Assembly: GCA_964408805.1 (NCBI GenBank)
Contig: CAYPAV010000010.1
Span: 1-64,000 of the forward strand
Length of the DNA stretch: 64,000 nt
DNA from: CAYPAV01 sp964408805
GTDB lineage: Bacteria > Pseudomonadota > Alphaproteobacteria > UBA8366
Reading direction: 5' to 3'
The position numbers and the translations under genes are program-made. The notes under the pieces were generated by a model. It did no database searches. It saw only the letters and a list, made by a program, of their open reading frames with translations, and was not told the DNA's origin. Shown in pieces: positions 50,557 through 59,903 of this stretch (position 1 is the first letter of the stretch; each line of letters starts with the position of its first letter).

Positions 50557-51756
50557 TCAGGAATTCATCACCAGGGCGCCCGTCTCGAGCATCGCATCGA
50601 TCGCATCGTCCTTGAGCCCGACATCCCGTAGGATCTCCCGACCGTGCTCGCCCAGTCCCGGCGCGGGACCGTCGGCCTCGGCCCTTTCGCCGTCGAACCA
50701 GAGCGCCTGATGCGCCACATCGACCGGGCCGACGCCCGGCTGATCAATCTGGCGAAGGCCGCCCAACGCCACGACCTGCTTGTCGTCGCGAACCCGATCC
50801 AGCGTGTTGACCGGGGTTGCCGGCGCGCCCTTCGCCTGCATGACATCCGCGACTTCGTCCATCGTGCGCGCGGCGACGAAACCCTCGATGATGGGAAGCA
50901 ATTCGGCACGATTTGCGACCCGGTCGGGATTGCTCTTGAATCTGGGATCTGTCGCCAGCTCGGGCCGGCCCATCGCGTCGGCTACGCAGCCGAAAAGCCG
51001 ATCGTTCAGCGCCGCGATCACCACGTCCCCATCTTTGGCGGGGAAGGCCTGATAGGGACAGAAATCGGGATGACCCGAGCCCATTCGCCCGGTCGGCTCG
51101 CCCCGGAATTGCAGCGAGGGCCACATATATGAAAGCGCCGATACCTGGCCCTCGAGGAGCGATGTTTGGACCAAACTTCCTTGGCCGGTCCGGGCCTTGT
51201 CGTGGATCGCCGCAACAATGCCGAGGGCGGCGTATAGAGCGGCCGTGAAGTCCATCATCGGGCCACCGATCCGCGCCGGTGGGCCGCCTTCATGCCCCAT
51301 CATGCTCATCTGCCCCGAGAAGGCCTGAATGAACATATCCATCGCGGGCTCGCCGACTCGCGGACCCTTGTGGCCGAAACCCGAGATGGCGCAATAGATA
51401 ATTTCGGGATTGCGCACCTTGATCGCCTCATAGCCTACGCCGAGCCGGTCGGAGACGCCTGGCCGGAAATTCTCCAGCACGACGTCGGCCTCGGCGCAGA
51501 TATCGAGATAGGCGGAGACCGCCGCCGGCTGTTTCATGTCGAGGGAAATGCTGCGTTTCGAGCGGTTCATCGCGGCGTTGAAGCCGGCGAAATCGGTGCC
51601 GGGCTTGAACGGCGCATATCGCCTTGTCTCATCGCCTTGCGGCGGCTCGACCTTGATCACGTCGGCGCCAAGGTCGCTCAGCAGAAGTGCCGCGTAGGGG
51701 GCCGCGACGACGGCGGCGAATTCGACGACTTTGATCCCTTGCAACGGTCGGCGCAT
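50557..51756 (-). CDS. CaiB/BaiF family (class III) CoA-transferase
   Basis: 399 residues. Start G-I-K-V-V-E-F-A-A-V-V-A-A-P-Y and L-L-S-D-L-G-A-D-V-I-K-V-E-P; further N-F-R-P-G-V and G-G-P-M-M-D-F, with the catalytic Asp in M-D-F as expected for this family. Transfers CoA to an unknown acid. It is the first gene of a minus-strand run with the dehalogenase-like and deacetylase-like genes. It is divergent from the acyl-CoA dehydrogenase operon at 51951, across a region with strong hairpins. Confidence 0.9.
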   Translation of the reverse strand: MRRPLQGIKVVEFAAVVAAPYAALLLSDLGADVIKVEPPQGDETRRYAPFKPGTDFAGFNAAMNRSKRSISLDMKQPAAVSAYLDICAEADVVLENFRPGVSDRLGVGYEAIKVRNPEIIYCAISGFGHKGPRVGEPAMDMFIQAFSGQMSMMGHEGGPPARIGGPMMDFTAALYAALGIVAAIHDKARTGQGSLVQTSLLEGQVSALSYMWPSLQFRGEPTGRMGSGHPDFCPYQAFPAKDGDVVIAALNDRLFGCVADAMGRPELATDPRFKSNPDRVANRAELLPIIEGFVAARTMDEVADVMQAKGAPATPVNTLDRVRDDKQVVALGGLRQIDQPGVGPVDVAHQALWFDGERAEADGPAPGLGEHGREILRDVGLKDDAIDAMLETGALVMNS

Positions 51757-51810
51757 GGTAACTCCCGGATGGTGCGGACAAGTGAATTCGTGTCCGAACG
51801 TAAGTTAGAC

Positions 51811-51921
51811 CCGACCGGGCGTGCTCCAAGCGCCCGGTCGGTCCGGTCTCTTCATGGTGACATCCGGGGCGGGGCATCTAGATTAGTGGTGCAGCGGTTT
51901 CCGGACCGCCGACCGCTTTTT
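51811..51921 (+). promoter_or_regulatory. Divergent region with a strong hairpin and an attenuator-like structure
   Basis: CCGACCGGGCG (51811-51821) and CGCCCGGTCGG (51831-51841) make a perfect 11-base stem with a 9-base loop. Further on, GCGGT (51894-51898) can pair with either ACCGC at 51905-51909 or ACCGC at 51912-51916. The second is followed at once by five T's (51917-51921), like an intrinsic terminator 30 bases before the acyl-CoA dehydrogenase ATG. Transcript start sites are unknown. Confidence 0.4.
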
Positions 51922-51950
51922 GGCAAGCTTTGATTTGAAGGTAGGTGGAC

Positions 51951-53117
51951 ATGTCGATCGTGCTAACAGAGGAACAGGAATCGATCCGCCAGACGGTCGA
52001 ACGCGTCTGCATGGAGTTCGAGGACGACTACTGGCTGGAGCATGACAAGACCGGCGATTTTCCGGAGGAATTCTACCGCGCCATGGCCGATGGCGGCTGG
52101 CTCGGCATCGCCATGCCGGAGGAATACGGCGGGGCCGGGCTCGGCGTCACCGAAGCCGGCCTGATGATGCACACCGTCGCCAAGACGCGCGGCGGGTTCA
52201 GTGCCGCCTCGGCAATCCATCTCAATATTTTCGGGCCGCATCCGATCGTCGTCTTCGGCAACGAGGAACAGAAGTCGCGGTTTCTACCCGCGCTGATCCA
52301 AGGCAAGATTAAATCCTGCTTCGGGGTGACCGAGCCCAACTCCGGCCTCGACACTGCCAGCCTGCAGACCCGCGCCGAGCGGAACGGCAACGGTTACGTC
52401 ATCCACGGCCGCAAGATCTGGACCTCGACCGCCCAGGAGGCCGACAAGATCCTGATCATCGCCCGCACCACGCCCCAGGACCAATGCGAGAAGCGGATCG
52501 ACGGGCTCAGCCTGTTCTTCACCGATCTCGATCGGAAATACTGCGATGTCCGCGAGATCCCGAAGATGGGCCGCCACGCGGTCGATTCCAACGAGGTCTT
52601 CATCGACGGCCTGCCGGTGCCGCTCGAGGATCGCATCGGCGAGGAAGGCAAGGGCTTCCGCTATCTCCTGCATAGCCTCAACCCGGAGCGGATATTGGTC
52701 GGCATGGAGGCCGTCGGGATCGGCCAGCAGGCGCTGGAGCGCGCCGCCAAATACGCCCAGGACCGGATCGTCTTCAACCGCCCGATCGGACAGAACCAGG
52801 GCATCCAGCATCCCCTGGCCGAGTGCTGGATGGAGCTCGAGGCGGCCTATCTGATGGGCATGCACGCGGCCGGTCTCTACGACGCCGGCGAGGAATGTGG
52901 CGCCCAGGCAAATGCCTCGAAGTACCTCGGCGCCGAGGCCGGGTTCAAGTCCTGCACCCAGGCGGTGATGACCCATGGCGGCATGGGCTATGCCAAGGAA
53001 TTCCACGTCGAACGCCTGCTCCGCGAGGTAATGATCTCGCGGATCGCCCCCGTCAGCCCGCAAATGATCTTGAACTATATCGCCGAGCGCGTTCTCGAAC
53101 TGCCGCGCTCCTACTGA
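51951..53117 (+). CDS. Acyl-CoA dehydrogenase
   Basis: 388 residues. It has L-T-E-E-Q-E-S-I-R, the FAD motif F-G-V-T-E-P-N-S-G-L-D-T, I-W-T-S-T-A-Q-E and the C-terminal H-G-G-M-G-Y-A-K-E-F-H-V-E-R. The catalytic base region fits medium- or short-chain dehydrogenases of the CaiA/isovaleryl type. First gene of a three-gene operon: MaoC-like dehydratase 14 bases later and a ComA-like protein 3 bases after that. It is divergent from a CoA-transferase, so activation, dehydrogenation and hydration steps sit together. Confidence 0.92.
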   Translation: MSIVLTEEQESIRQTVERVCMEFEDDYWLEHDKTGDFPEEFYRAMADGGWLGIAMPEEYGGAGLGVTEAGLMMHTVAKTRGGFSAASAIHLNIFGPHPIVVFGNEEQKSRFLPALIQGKIKSCFGVTEPNSGLDTASLQTRAERNGNGYVIHGRKIWTSTAQEADKILIIARTTPQDQCEKRIDGLSLFFTDLDRKYCDVREIPKMGRHAVDSNEVFIDGLPVPLEDRIGEEGKGFRYLLHSLNPERILVGMEAVGIGQQALERAAKYAQDRIVFNRPIGQNQGIQHPLAECWMELEAAYLMGMHAAGLYDAGEECGAQANASKYLGAEAGFKSCTQAVMTHGGMGYAKEFHVERLLREVMISRIAPVSPQMILNYIAERVLELPRSY

Positions 53118-53131
53118 ACGAAAGAAACGCC

Positions 53132-53593
53132 ATGTCGAATTTGGAAGTCATCGGTCTTGGAAAATTTTGGCAGGACTATGAAGTCGGGCAGATGTTCCAG
53201 ACCATCGGTCGGACCATCACCGAGACCGATCTGGTTAATTTCATCAGCTGCACCGGCATGACCGAGGTCATGTTCAACAACCTCGAATACATCAAGGAGC
53301 ATTCGGCGGTCAACGGGCGCGCGGTGCCGGGGGCCCTCGTTTATGCCACGGCCGAGGGGCTTTTGGTGCAATCGACGATGCAGCATACCGGCCTCGCCTT
53401 TCTCAACATGGAACTCAATGTTGAGGGGCCGACCTTCGTCAATGACACCATCCATGTCGAGGTCGAGGTGCTGGAGGTTCGTCAGGCCTCGAAGGGCAAT
53501 CGCGGGCTGGTCCGCACCCGAAACGAGGTCAAGGATCAGAACGGCGACACCAAGATCTGGTACACGCCGCTCCGCCTCGTTCAGGGGCGCTAG
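53132..53593 (+). CDS. MaoC-like (R-specific) enoyl-CoA hydratase/dehydratase
   Basis: 153 residues, hotdog fold. It has F-W-Q-D-Y-E-V-G-Q-M-F, T-I-T-E-T-D-L-V-N-F and an insertion before A-V-P-G-A-L-V-Y-A-T-A-E-G. This is the MaoC/mesaconyl-CoA-hydratase arrangement, but the usual catalytic Asp-x4-His is replaced by a stretch around F-N-N-L-E-Y-I, so substrate or chemistry may differ. It follows the acyl-CoA dehydrogenase and could hydrate its enoyl-CoA product. The stop is 3 bases before the next ATG. Confidence 0.78.
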   Translation: MSNLEVIGLGKFWQDYEVGQMFQTIGRTITETDLVNFISCTGMTEVMFNNLEYIKEHSAVNGRAVPGALVYATAEGLLVQSTMQHTGLAFLNMELNVEGPTFVNDTIHVEVEVLEVRQASKGNRGLVRTRNEVKDQNGDTKIWYTPLRLVQGR

Positions 53594-53596
53594 GCG

Positions 53597-54388
53597 ATGA
53601 GCGCCGAGGCGGGCTTCCAACTGCCCCAGCGCGAGGGCAAGCCGCGTAAACGCGGGCTCACCACGATGATCGATTTCGGCCCCGACGAGATGGGCTGGAC
53701 CGGCGGGACCGAGGGCATCGTCAGTCTACTCGACTGTGCCGCCGAGTATATCGATGACGCCAAGATCTACGCCCTCAACGGCTTGCTGTTGCCGGAGGAC
53801 GCGGTGCGAAAGTCGGCGGCGATCTATCGGGACTATGATTGCCATCCCTTCGCAGGCGGCATGCTGTTCGAATACGCCTATGCGAAGGGCGAGCTGGACG
53901 CGCTGGAATCGCTGCTACGGCGGGTCGAGTTGATGGGGTTCGAAGTCTCGGAAAACTACATCACCCTTGAGGATGACGAGCGGAAGGGCCTGATCGAGCG
54001 CTTTCAGAAAGCGGGGTTCGAGATTGTCTACGAATTCGGCCGCAAGGCGCCGACCGAGCCGATGAAGCTCGAGGAACTGGGCGCTGTTATCCATTCGGTG
54101 GCGGAATGCGGGATCGACCACGTCATCGTCGAGCAAAGCGAGATCGACATGCTGGCGGAGACCTCGCCAACGGCAATGGCCGAACTTCGCCGGCAGAACT
54201 GGTTCGACCGGGTCGTCATCGAGGCCGACCCCTACCGCTTTCCGGAGCAGCATGTGGAGCTGATCGGCGCCTTCGGTGCCGACGTCAATCTCTGCAATAT
54301 CGCGCCGGGGCAGGTGCTTCGCCTGGAGGGATTGCGCCGCGGCATCGGCCGCGCGGTGGGCTATTCGATCATGGATGGTCTGATTTGA
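53597..54388 (+). CDS. ComA/phosphosulfolactate synthase family protein
   Basis: 263 residues, TIM barrel of the ComA family (PF02679 type, methanogen CoM biosynthesis: sulfite plus PEP). Matching elements, from recall, are P-R-K-R-G-L-T-T-M-I-D at the N-terminus, G-G-M-L-F-E-Y-A, the K-A-G-F-E-I-V-Y-E-F-G-R-K segment with active-site Lys, and F-G-A-D-V-N-L-C-N-I near the end. The E-A-R-E-S segment of true ComA is altered (V-E-Q-S-E-I-D). In an acyl-CoA operon a different acceptor than PEP is plausible. Family sure, function open. Confidence 0.75.
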   Translation: MSAEAGFQLPQREGKPRKRGLTTMIDFGPDEMGWTGGTEGIVSLLDCAAEYIDDAKIYALNGLLLPEDAVRKSAAIYRDYDCHPFAGGMLFEYAYAKGELDALESLLRRVELMGFEVSENYITLEDDERKGLIERFQKAGFEIVYEFGRKAPTEPMKLEELGAVIHSVAECGIDHVIVEQSEIDMLAETSPTAMAELRRQNWFDRVVIEADPYRFPEQHVELIGAFGADVNLCNIAPGQVLRLEGLRRGIGRAVGYSIMDGLI

Positions 54389-54431
54389 CTTGATTGGCGC
54401 CTGGACTGCATCCGATCAATCTTGAATCAGG

Positions 54432-55946
54432 CTAACCCTTGCGGCCGTTCAGGAAGTAGGTCTCGATCTCGCCCTTGCCGCGGATATTCATGATGCCCCG
54501 CGATTCCAATTCGAACCGGGGTGCCAGGATATCGGCCATCTCCGCCGAGACGTGAATCCGCCCTGGTTCGCTATAGGATTCGAAGCGCGCCGCCATGTTC
54601 ACCGTATCGCCCCAAATATCATAGAGAAACCGGTGCTCGCCGATGATACCGGCGACGACGGGACCGGTTTGCAGGCCGATCCGCATCTGGAACTTCGGAT
54701 CGATCCCGGTGTTGATCTCCTCGACCGCGGCCAGCATGCCGAGCGCCATCTCGGCCATCGCCTCGACATGGTTCTCGATCGGTTTGGGCACGCCGCCGAC
54801 CGCCATATAGGCGTCGCCGATCGTTTTCACCTTCTCGACACCAAGATCCGCCGCCAACGTGTCGAAACGCGAAAACAGCGCATTCAAATTCTCGACCAGC
54901 TGCTGCGGCGAAAGACTCGCCGAAATCTTGGTGAATCCAACGAGGTCGGAAAACAGCACGGTCGCCGCGTCGAACCGGTCGGCGATGCTGTCCTCGCCCC
55001 GGTGCATGCGCTCCACCACTTCGGCCGGCAGGACCCGCAACAGCAGGTTCTCCGTTTCCGCCTTGGCGGATTGGAGCGCCACTTCGGCCGCTTTCTTGTC
55101 GGTAATATCGCGAATGATCCCGCTGAAATAAAATTCGTCCTGGATCGACCAGTGGGAGAGCGACATTTCCAGCGGAAACACCTCGCCGTTCTTGCGCAAT
55201 CCGCGAATTTCCACCGGCTTGTCGGCGTATTTGTGCTCGCCCTTGATGCTCGCGCGCTTCACGCCCTCGACATGCAGGCCATAAAGGTCGTCCGGGATGA
55301 GCTGGTCGAGGTTCTTGCCGACCATCTCCTCCTCGGAATAGCCGAAAATGCGTTCGGCACCCTTGTTCCAGGCGACGATGGTGGCGTTGCTGTCGATCGA
55401 AATGATGGCGTCGTTCGCGGAATCGGCGAAGGAGCGGAGATGCTCCTCGCTCTCGCGAATGCGTTCGACCGCTCGTTTCAGTTCGCTGATATCGAGGCGC
55501 AAGAGGACGGTGCCGCCGTCCGGCATATCGTAATGGCGGAACGACATCCAATCGCCGTTGGCTAGACGCACTTCATGCTCGGCGTCACCCTCGCGGAAGG
55601 CCGCCAGGCGGCGGGCCACCACTGCATCGGCGGAAAGTCCCTCTCTCGCGAAATAGTTCTTGTCGACGGCGGCTCGGACGACATCCTCAAGCCGCATGCC
55701 GGGTTCGAAGCCGTCGGTGTATTCGCCAAGATACTTGTCGTTGCAAACGAGGAGCCGGTCATCCGCATCGTAAATCGCCAGCCCTTCCTCCAGATACTCG
55801 ATGGCCTCGAGAAGGAATTTGTTTTGCAGATCAGCCGGTGCGGTCTCGGCCCCGTCGACGCGGCGTTCCAGTGCTTCGATCTCATCTACGAGATCGGCTT
55901 TCTTCATCTTCAGTCGACGGTCGCGGGATTTTCCTAGGTCGGTCAT
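54432..55946 (-). CDS. PAS-domain adenylate/guanylate cyclase (class III)
   Basis: 504 residues, soluble. A coiled-coil start (D-L-V-D-E-I-E-A-L-E-R-R) leads into PAS 1 (about 40-160) and PAS 2 (about 165-290, with the PAC motif G-I-I-R-D-I-T-D-K). The catalytic cyclase domain covers about 315-500: V-L-F-S-D-L-V-G-F-T with the first metal Asp, I-G-D-A-Y-M-A-V-G-G and T-V-N-M-A-A-R-F-E. PAS pockets suggest redox, light or ligand sensing. The ATG at 55946 has GGAAGG 6 bases upstream; one codon earlier is possible. Confidence 0.9.
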   Translation of the reverse strand: MTDLGKSRDRRLKMKKADLVDEIEALERRVDGAETAPADLQNKFLLEAIEYLEEGLAIYDADDRLLVCNDKYLGEYTDGFEPGMRLEDVVRAAVDKNYFAREGLSADAVVARRLAAFREGDAEHEVRLANGDWMSFRHYDMPDGGTVLLRLDISELKRAVERIRESEEHLRSFADSANDAIISIDSNATIVAWNKGAERIFGYSEEEMVGKNLDQLIPDDLYGLHVEGVKRASIKGEHKYADKPVEIRGLRKNGEVFPLEMSLSHWSIQDEFYFSGIIRDITDKKAAEVALQSAKAETENLLLRVLPAEVVERMHRGEDSIADRFDAATVLFSDLVGFTKISASLSPQQLVENLNALFSRFDTLAADLGVEKVKTIGDAYMAVGGVPKPIENHVEAMAEMALGMLAAVEEINTGIDPKFQMRIGLQTGPVVAGIIGEHRFLYDIWGDTVNMAARFESYSEPGRIHVSAEMADILAPRFELESRGIMNIRGKGEIETYFLNGRKG

Positions 55947-56041
55947 CATGCGCCTTCCGACAATACCGGTGTACGGGAGCAAGGCGCGGTAAGTATATCA
56001 ATAAACCGCCAAGCGTCGAATATCGCGGTGGAACAATGCGT

Positions 56042-56452
56042 TCAGGTTTTCTTCGCCCGAACCTTGAACGTCCCCTGCGCGGTTGCCAGCAGGGTTCCGG
56101 TCGCGATGTCGATCACGCGGGATTGCGCGAAGTAGATCGACCGGCCGAGGCGTACCAACTCCCCCTCGGCGGCGAGGCGCTCGGAGTAGAGGGCGGCGAT
56201 GAAATTCGTATTGAGGGAGATGGTGACCGAATCCACCGCGCCGGCACGGCCGTGAACCCCCGCATAGAGGCAGGCGATATCCAAAAGACCCATCAGGATG
56301 CCGCCATGAGTATAGGAATCCCGGCTGTTGCGATGGCGATCCTGGACATCCATCTCGAAGCGGACGTGCTTCTCGTCCCACGCGACCATCTCGTAACCCA
56401 GCATTTGATGGAAATTGTCGTCGCGGGGGCCGGTGTAATCGGGAAAGTCCAT
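56042..56452 (-). CDS. PaaI-type hotdog thioesterase
   Basis: 136 residues. D-S-Y-T-H-G-G-I-L-M-G-L-L-D-I-A carries the H-G-G and catalytic Asp, and V-T-I-S-L-N-T-N-F-I is the central strand. Likely acyl-CoA thioesterase; substrate unknown. Transcribed alone towards the cyclase gene, from which it is separated by 95 bases. Confidence 0.85.
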   Translation of the reverse strand: MDFPDYTGPRDDNFHQMLGYEMVAWDEKHVRFEMDVQDRHRNSRDSYTHGGILMGLLDIACLYAGVHGRAGAVDSVTISLNTNFIAALYSERLAAEGELVRLGRSIYFAQSRVIDIATGTLLATAQGTFKVRAKKT

Positions 56453-56643
56453 GCCTGTCCTCGTTGAATTGGGTGGGTCGGCAAGGAATTTATCCGGCTG
56501 CGGGAGGCGAGCCCAGCCTTTCCCGAAAGAACCCTTCGTTGCAGGGAGCCCTACTAGCTATACCTCTTATACGGATTGGTTCATGATACGCTAATATTCC
56601 AAAGGTCGTAGGCGGGAAGGTCGACGAAGCGGGATCGGGTGGC

Positions 56644-59556
56644 ATGAGACGAAAATCACATTTCTATTTGCTCGCGCCGTTGGCGTTCGCTCTGGCATCG
56701 TGCCAGGCGGAGAAGCCGACGCTTTCGCTGGAGAAGGCGAAGCAAGTCACGGCAAAGTTCGAAAGCACGTCTTTCACGCCGCCGCCCCGAACGATCGACG
56801 ACATCACCGCCATTCTCGATGCGCAGAAACCCGATCCCGAAAAGATTACCGCGCTGAAGGTGAAGGCGAGTGCGGATCCGCCTAGGGGTGCGAGTGCGGC
56901 GGAACTGATCGAGTTCCATTATCACCGCGCCCACGCGCGAATGTCCATCGGACGATCGGTCGACGCTCTCGCAGACGGCAGGGCGGCGTATCGATACTAT
57001 TCGCGGACGGGCGCTTCCAATATCCGCAGGGGTGTTGTCTCGACACTCGGGCTCCTCGAACGTCAATTCGGCAATCATCGGACCGCGGTGGAGTTCAATC
57101 AACGTCTCGTCAGGTTACATCCCAGTATATTTTCTGAGCGGGGGTTGTTTTGGGCATATCTCGATGGCGGCAACATAAGGCGCGCAAAGGAAACCAAGGC
57201 CCGGATTGTCGACATCGCTTCCGATATGGCGCTAAGACAGAATGATAAGCCCCGCGCGATTGCGGCGGTAATAAGGGCCCAGGTGGAAGCGGAATTTTTC
57301 GAAGCGGAAGGGCGCTGGCGGGAAGCGGAACCGTGGCGCCGCAAGCAGATTGTAGCGGCGGTTCGTTTTCACTCGGTAGAGCCGAACTTTCCGCGTCGCG
57401 TGGAGTTTTATGTCCGTGGTCTAACTGCGATAAACCTGATGCGACAAGGCCGGCTCCTTGAAGCAGAATCGATGGCCCGGGAGGCCCTCCTCGGCAGCTT
57501 AAAGCATTTGGGGGTTACCGGTCTCATCTCAAGTCAATTGGTCGGGATGTTGTCGAGTATCGTCCGAGCGCAGGGGCGCGCCCCGGATGCCGTCGCCCTG
57601 GCGAAATACGCTGTTCAGGCTTCCGAGAAAGCGGGAACGCCCCGTGGATCCCTTTCTCGGGCCCGCCTTCGCTTTCTGCTAATCGAGGCTCTTGCATCGA
57701 ACGGAAATTGGGCGGAAGTGGTTCGGGAATTCGAAAGCCTCCGCGCCGATATGAAAATGAACAGCGCGTTGTTCAAGAAGCTGTTGGATGATCAGGTTTA
57801 TATTCCGATCGCGCTCGTGCGCGTCGGCCGGCCTTCCGAAGCGATGCAATTGCTGGAGTCTACCCTTGCGGCGAAAGTGAAACGCTTGAGATCGGGACAT
57901 TTTCAGACTGCGGAATCGATTGCCGCCTTGGGGATGGCGCAGGCCGCGTCGGGAAAGAAAAGAAAGGCCCTCACAGCGTTCCGGAATTCAATTCCGGTCC
58001 TACTCGACACCTCCCGCCAGATTGATAGAGAGCAATCGACGAAAACGGATAGTGCTAGGCGGCTGGCTTATTTCCTGGAATCCTATATCGGTGTTCTTGC
58101 TTCGTCATGGGAAGCCGCGACCTCCCAATCGGAAAAATTGGAGCTGGCCGCCGAAGCGTTTCAAATGGCCGACATCGCCCGGTCGCGTAGCGTCCGGCGG
58201 GCGCTCGACCAGTCGGGGGCTCGGGCGGCGGCGGGCGATCCCGAATTGATCGACCTCGTGAGGCGCGAACAGGATGCGCGAAAGCAGATCTCGGCGTTCT
58301 ATGGACGGCTGACCAACGTTTTGTCGTCGCCGACGGACCAGCAGGACAAAGCGACCCTCCGCGGGTTGCGGGGTCGGATCGAGGAACTGGCCCTGGCGCA
58401 ATCCGCCCTGGCGGAAGAGATCGAGGTGCGCTTTCCGGAATATGCCAACCTAGTCAACCCGAAACCGCTCGGCCTCGACGATATTCGACGATCGCTCGGG
58501 TCCGACGAGGCGATCATCGCGACTTATGTGGGCGCGGATCGAAGCTTCGTCTGGGCGCTCCCGAAGCAGGGGCCGCTCGCCTTTGCCGCGGTCAAGCTCG
58601 GCCGGGCCGAACTGAGGGGGATGGTCGACCGGCTGCGTGCCGCCTTGGTCCCGAATGCGGTGACCTTGGGGGATATCCCCGCCTTCGACATCGCTTTGGC
58701 GCACGATCTCTATCGACGGCTTTTGCAACCGATCGAGCCCGGCTGGCGACAATCCAAGAGCATTTTGATGGTCGCGGACGGCCCCTTGAGCTATCTGCCT
58801 TTCTCCCTGCTGCCGACCAAGGCCGTGAGCCTGCCGGCCGAGGGCGGTGCTTTGTTCCAGAACTACCGCGAGGTGCCGTGGCTGGTGCGCCGGCACGCGG
58901 TCACCGTGTTGCCCTCGATCGCCTCTCTCTCCGCGTTGCGGGCACTTCCGCCGCCGACTAGCAACCGGCGCGCCTTCGTCGGTTTCGGCGATCCCTATTT
59001 CAATGTCGAGCAGATGGCGTCTGCGGCCGCGACGAGCGCTCCAACGACCTTGTTGGCGTCACGCGGCGGCAAGATCAAGATCAGGGGCATTCGCACCAGC
59101 CTGAAGGGCGATCTAGATGACAAGAGGGTCGCCTCGAGCGAGCTCGCGCAATTGCAGCGATTGCCGGACACCGCTACGGAAGTGCGCTCGATCGCGCGGG
59201 TCCTCGGCGTCGACGCGGGGACGAGCGTGTTTGTCGGGCGACGCGCCAGCGAGGGGCGGGTGAAAAGCATGGACTTGTCCAAGACGAAGGTGCTGGCCTT
59301 TGCCACCCACGGGTTGATACCGGGCGATTTGAACGGTCTCGCGCAGCCGGCGCTGGCCTTGTCGGCGCCCGCGGTGACGGGCGAGGCGGGCGAGGACGGC
59401 CTATTGACGATGGGTGAGGTGTTGGGTCTGCGACTGGATGCGGATTGGGTAGTGCTGTCGGCCTGCAACACTGCCGCCGCCGAGGCGCCGGTGCAGAGGC
59501 GTTCTCCGGGTTGGGTCGTGCCTTCTTCTACGCCGGGACGCGGGCAATCCTGGTGA
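56644..59556 (+). CDS. TPR-CHAT (caspase HetF-associated) lipoprotein, frameshifted near C-terminus
   Basis: 970 residues in this frame. The N-terminal signal ends in A-L-A-S-C, a lipobox with Cys20. Helical TPR-like repeats fill about 50-520, and a coiled region follows to 600. The CHAT peptidase domain starts near 690 and shows the catalytic His in F-A-T-H-G-L-I and the Cys in L-S-A-C-N-T-A. Just after the Cys the frame leaves the family: a missing G at 59484-59485 moves the last part of the domain to another frame. With one base restored the protein is 1050-odd residues. CHAT proteases are caspase relatives acting in conflict and signalling systems. Confidence 0.82.
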   Translation: MRRKSHFYLLAPLAFALASCQAEKPTLSLEKAKQVTAKFESTSFTPPPRTIDDITAILDAQKPDPEKITALKVKASADPPRGASAAELIEFHYHRAHARMSIGRSVDALADGRAAYRYYSRTGASNIRRGVVSTLGLLERQFGNHRTAVEFNQRLVRLHPSIFSERGLFWAYLDGGNIRRAKETKARIVDIASDMALRQNDKPRAIAAVIRAQVEAEFFEAEGRWREAEPWRRKQIVAAVRFHSVEPNFPRRVEFYVRGLTAINLMRQGRLLEAESMAREALLGSLKHLGVTGLISSQLVGMLSSIVRAQGRAPDAVALAKYAVQASEKAGTPRGSLSRARLRFLLIEALASNGNWAEVVREFESLRADMKMNSALFKKLLDDQVYIPIALVRVGRPSEAMQLLESTLAAKVKRLRSGHFQTAESIAALGMAQAASGKKRKALTAFRNSIPVLLDTSRQIDREQSTKTDSARRLAYFLESYIGVLASSWEAATSQSEKLELAAEAFQMADIARSRSVRRALDQSGARAAAGDPELIDLVRREQDARKQISAFYGRLTNVLSSPTDQQDKATLRGLRGRIEELALAQSALAEEIEVRFPEYANLVNPKPLGLDDIRRSLGSDEAIIATYVGADRSFVWALPKQGPLAFAAVKLGRAELRGMVDRLRAALVPNAVTLGDIPAFDIALAHDLYRRLLQPIEPGWRQSKSILMVADGPLSYLPFSLLPTKAVSLPAEGGALFQNYREVPWLVRRHAVTVLPSIASLSALRALPPPTSNRRAFVGFGDPYFNVEQMASAAATSAPTTLLASRGGKIKIRGIRTSLKGDLDDKRVASSELAQLQRLPDTATEVRSIARVLGVDAGTSVFVGRRASEGRVKSMDLSKTKVLAFATHGLIPGDLNGLAQPALALSAPAVTGEAGEDGLLTMGEVLGLRLDADWVVLSACNTAAAEAPVQRRSPGWVVPSSTPGRGQSW

Positions 59557-59798
59557 CGAATTGGCCGGTCGAGACGACCTCCGCGCGGGCACTCACCACG
59601 GCTTTGTTTCGGGAACACGCCGGGAATAAGACTCTGACCCGCGCCGCGGCAATGCGTCGCGCCATGCTTTCGCTCATCGATGGGGACGGCCCGAAGGACG
59701 CCTCGGGCCGGATCGTATTTTCCTATGCGCATCCCATCTTTTGGGCTCCATTCTCGCTGGTCGGAGATCCTGGCCGCGGGTCTGCCGCCATAAATTGA
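59487..59798 (+). pseudogene. Displaced C-terminal end of the CHAT domain
   Basis: This frame reads A-G-A-E-A-F-S-G-L-G-R-A-F-F-Y-A-G and T-N-W-P-V, the last conserved stretch of CHAT domains, and ends F-S-L-V-G-D-P. It follows directly from S-A-C-N-T-A-A in the main frame if one G is added at 59484-59485. The gene would then run from 56644 to 59798. Confidence 0.75.
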
Positions 59799-59903
59799 CG
59801 AGTGCTTAGACGGGGGCGAAGTCGCCATTGAGCCGGAGCTTTCCTTGCATGCGCTCACCGATCCCGTATCATGCGGGTTCGATCCGATGGTCAATTCATT
59901 AAC

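Noticed and set aside
56521..56600. Sigma-70 promoter before the CHAT gene (TTGCAG with TATACC or TTATAC)
   Set aside because: Spacings of 14 and 22 bases are both outside the normal range, so the call is not supported.
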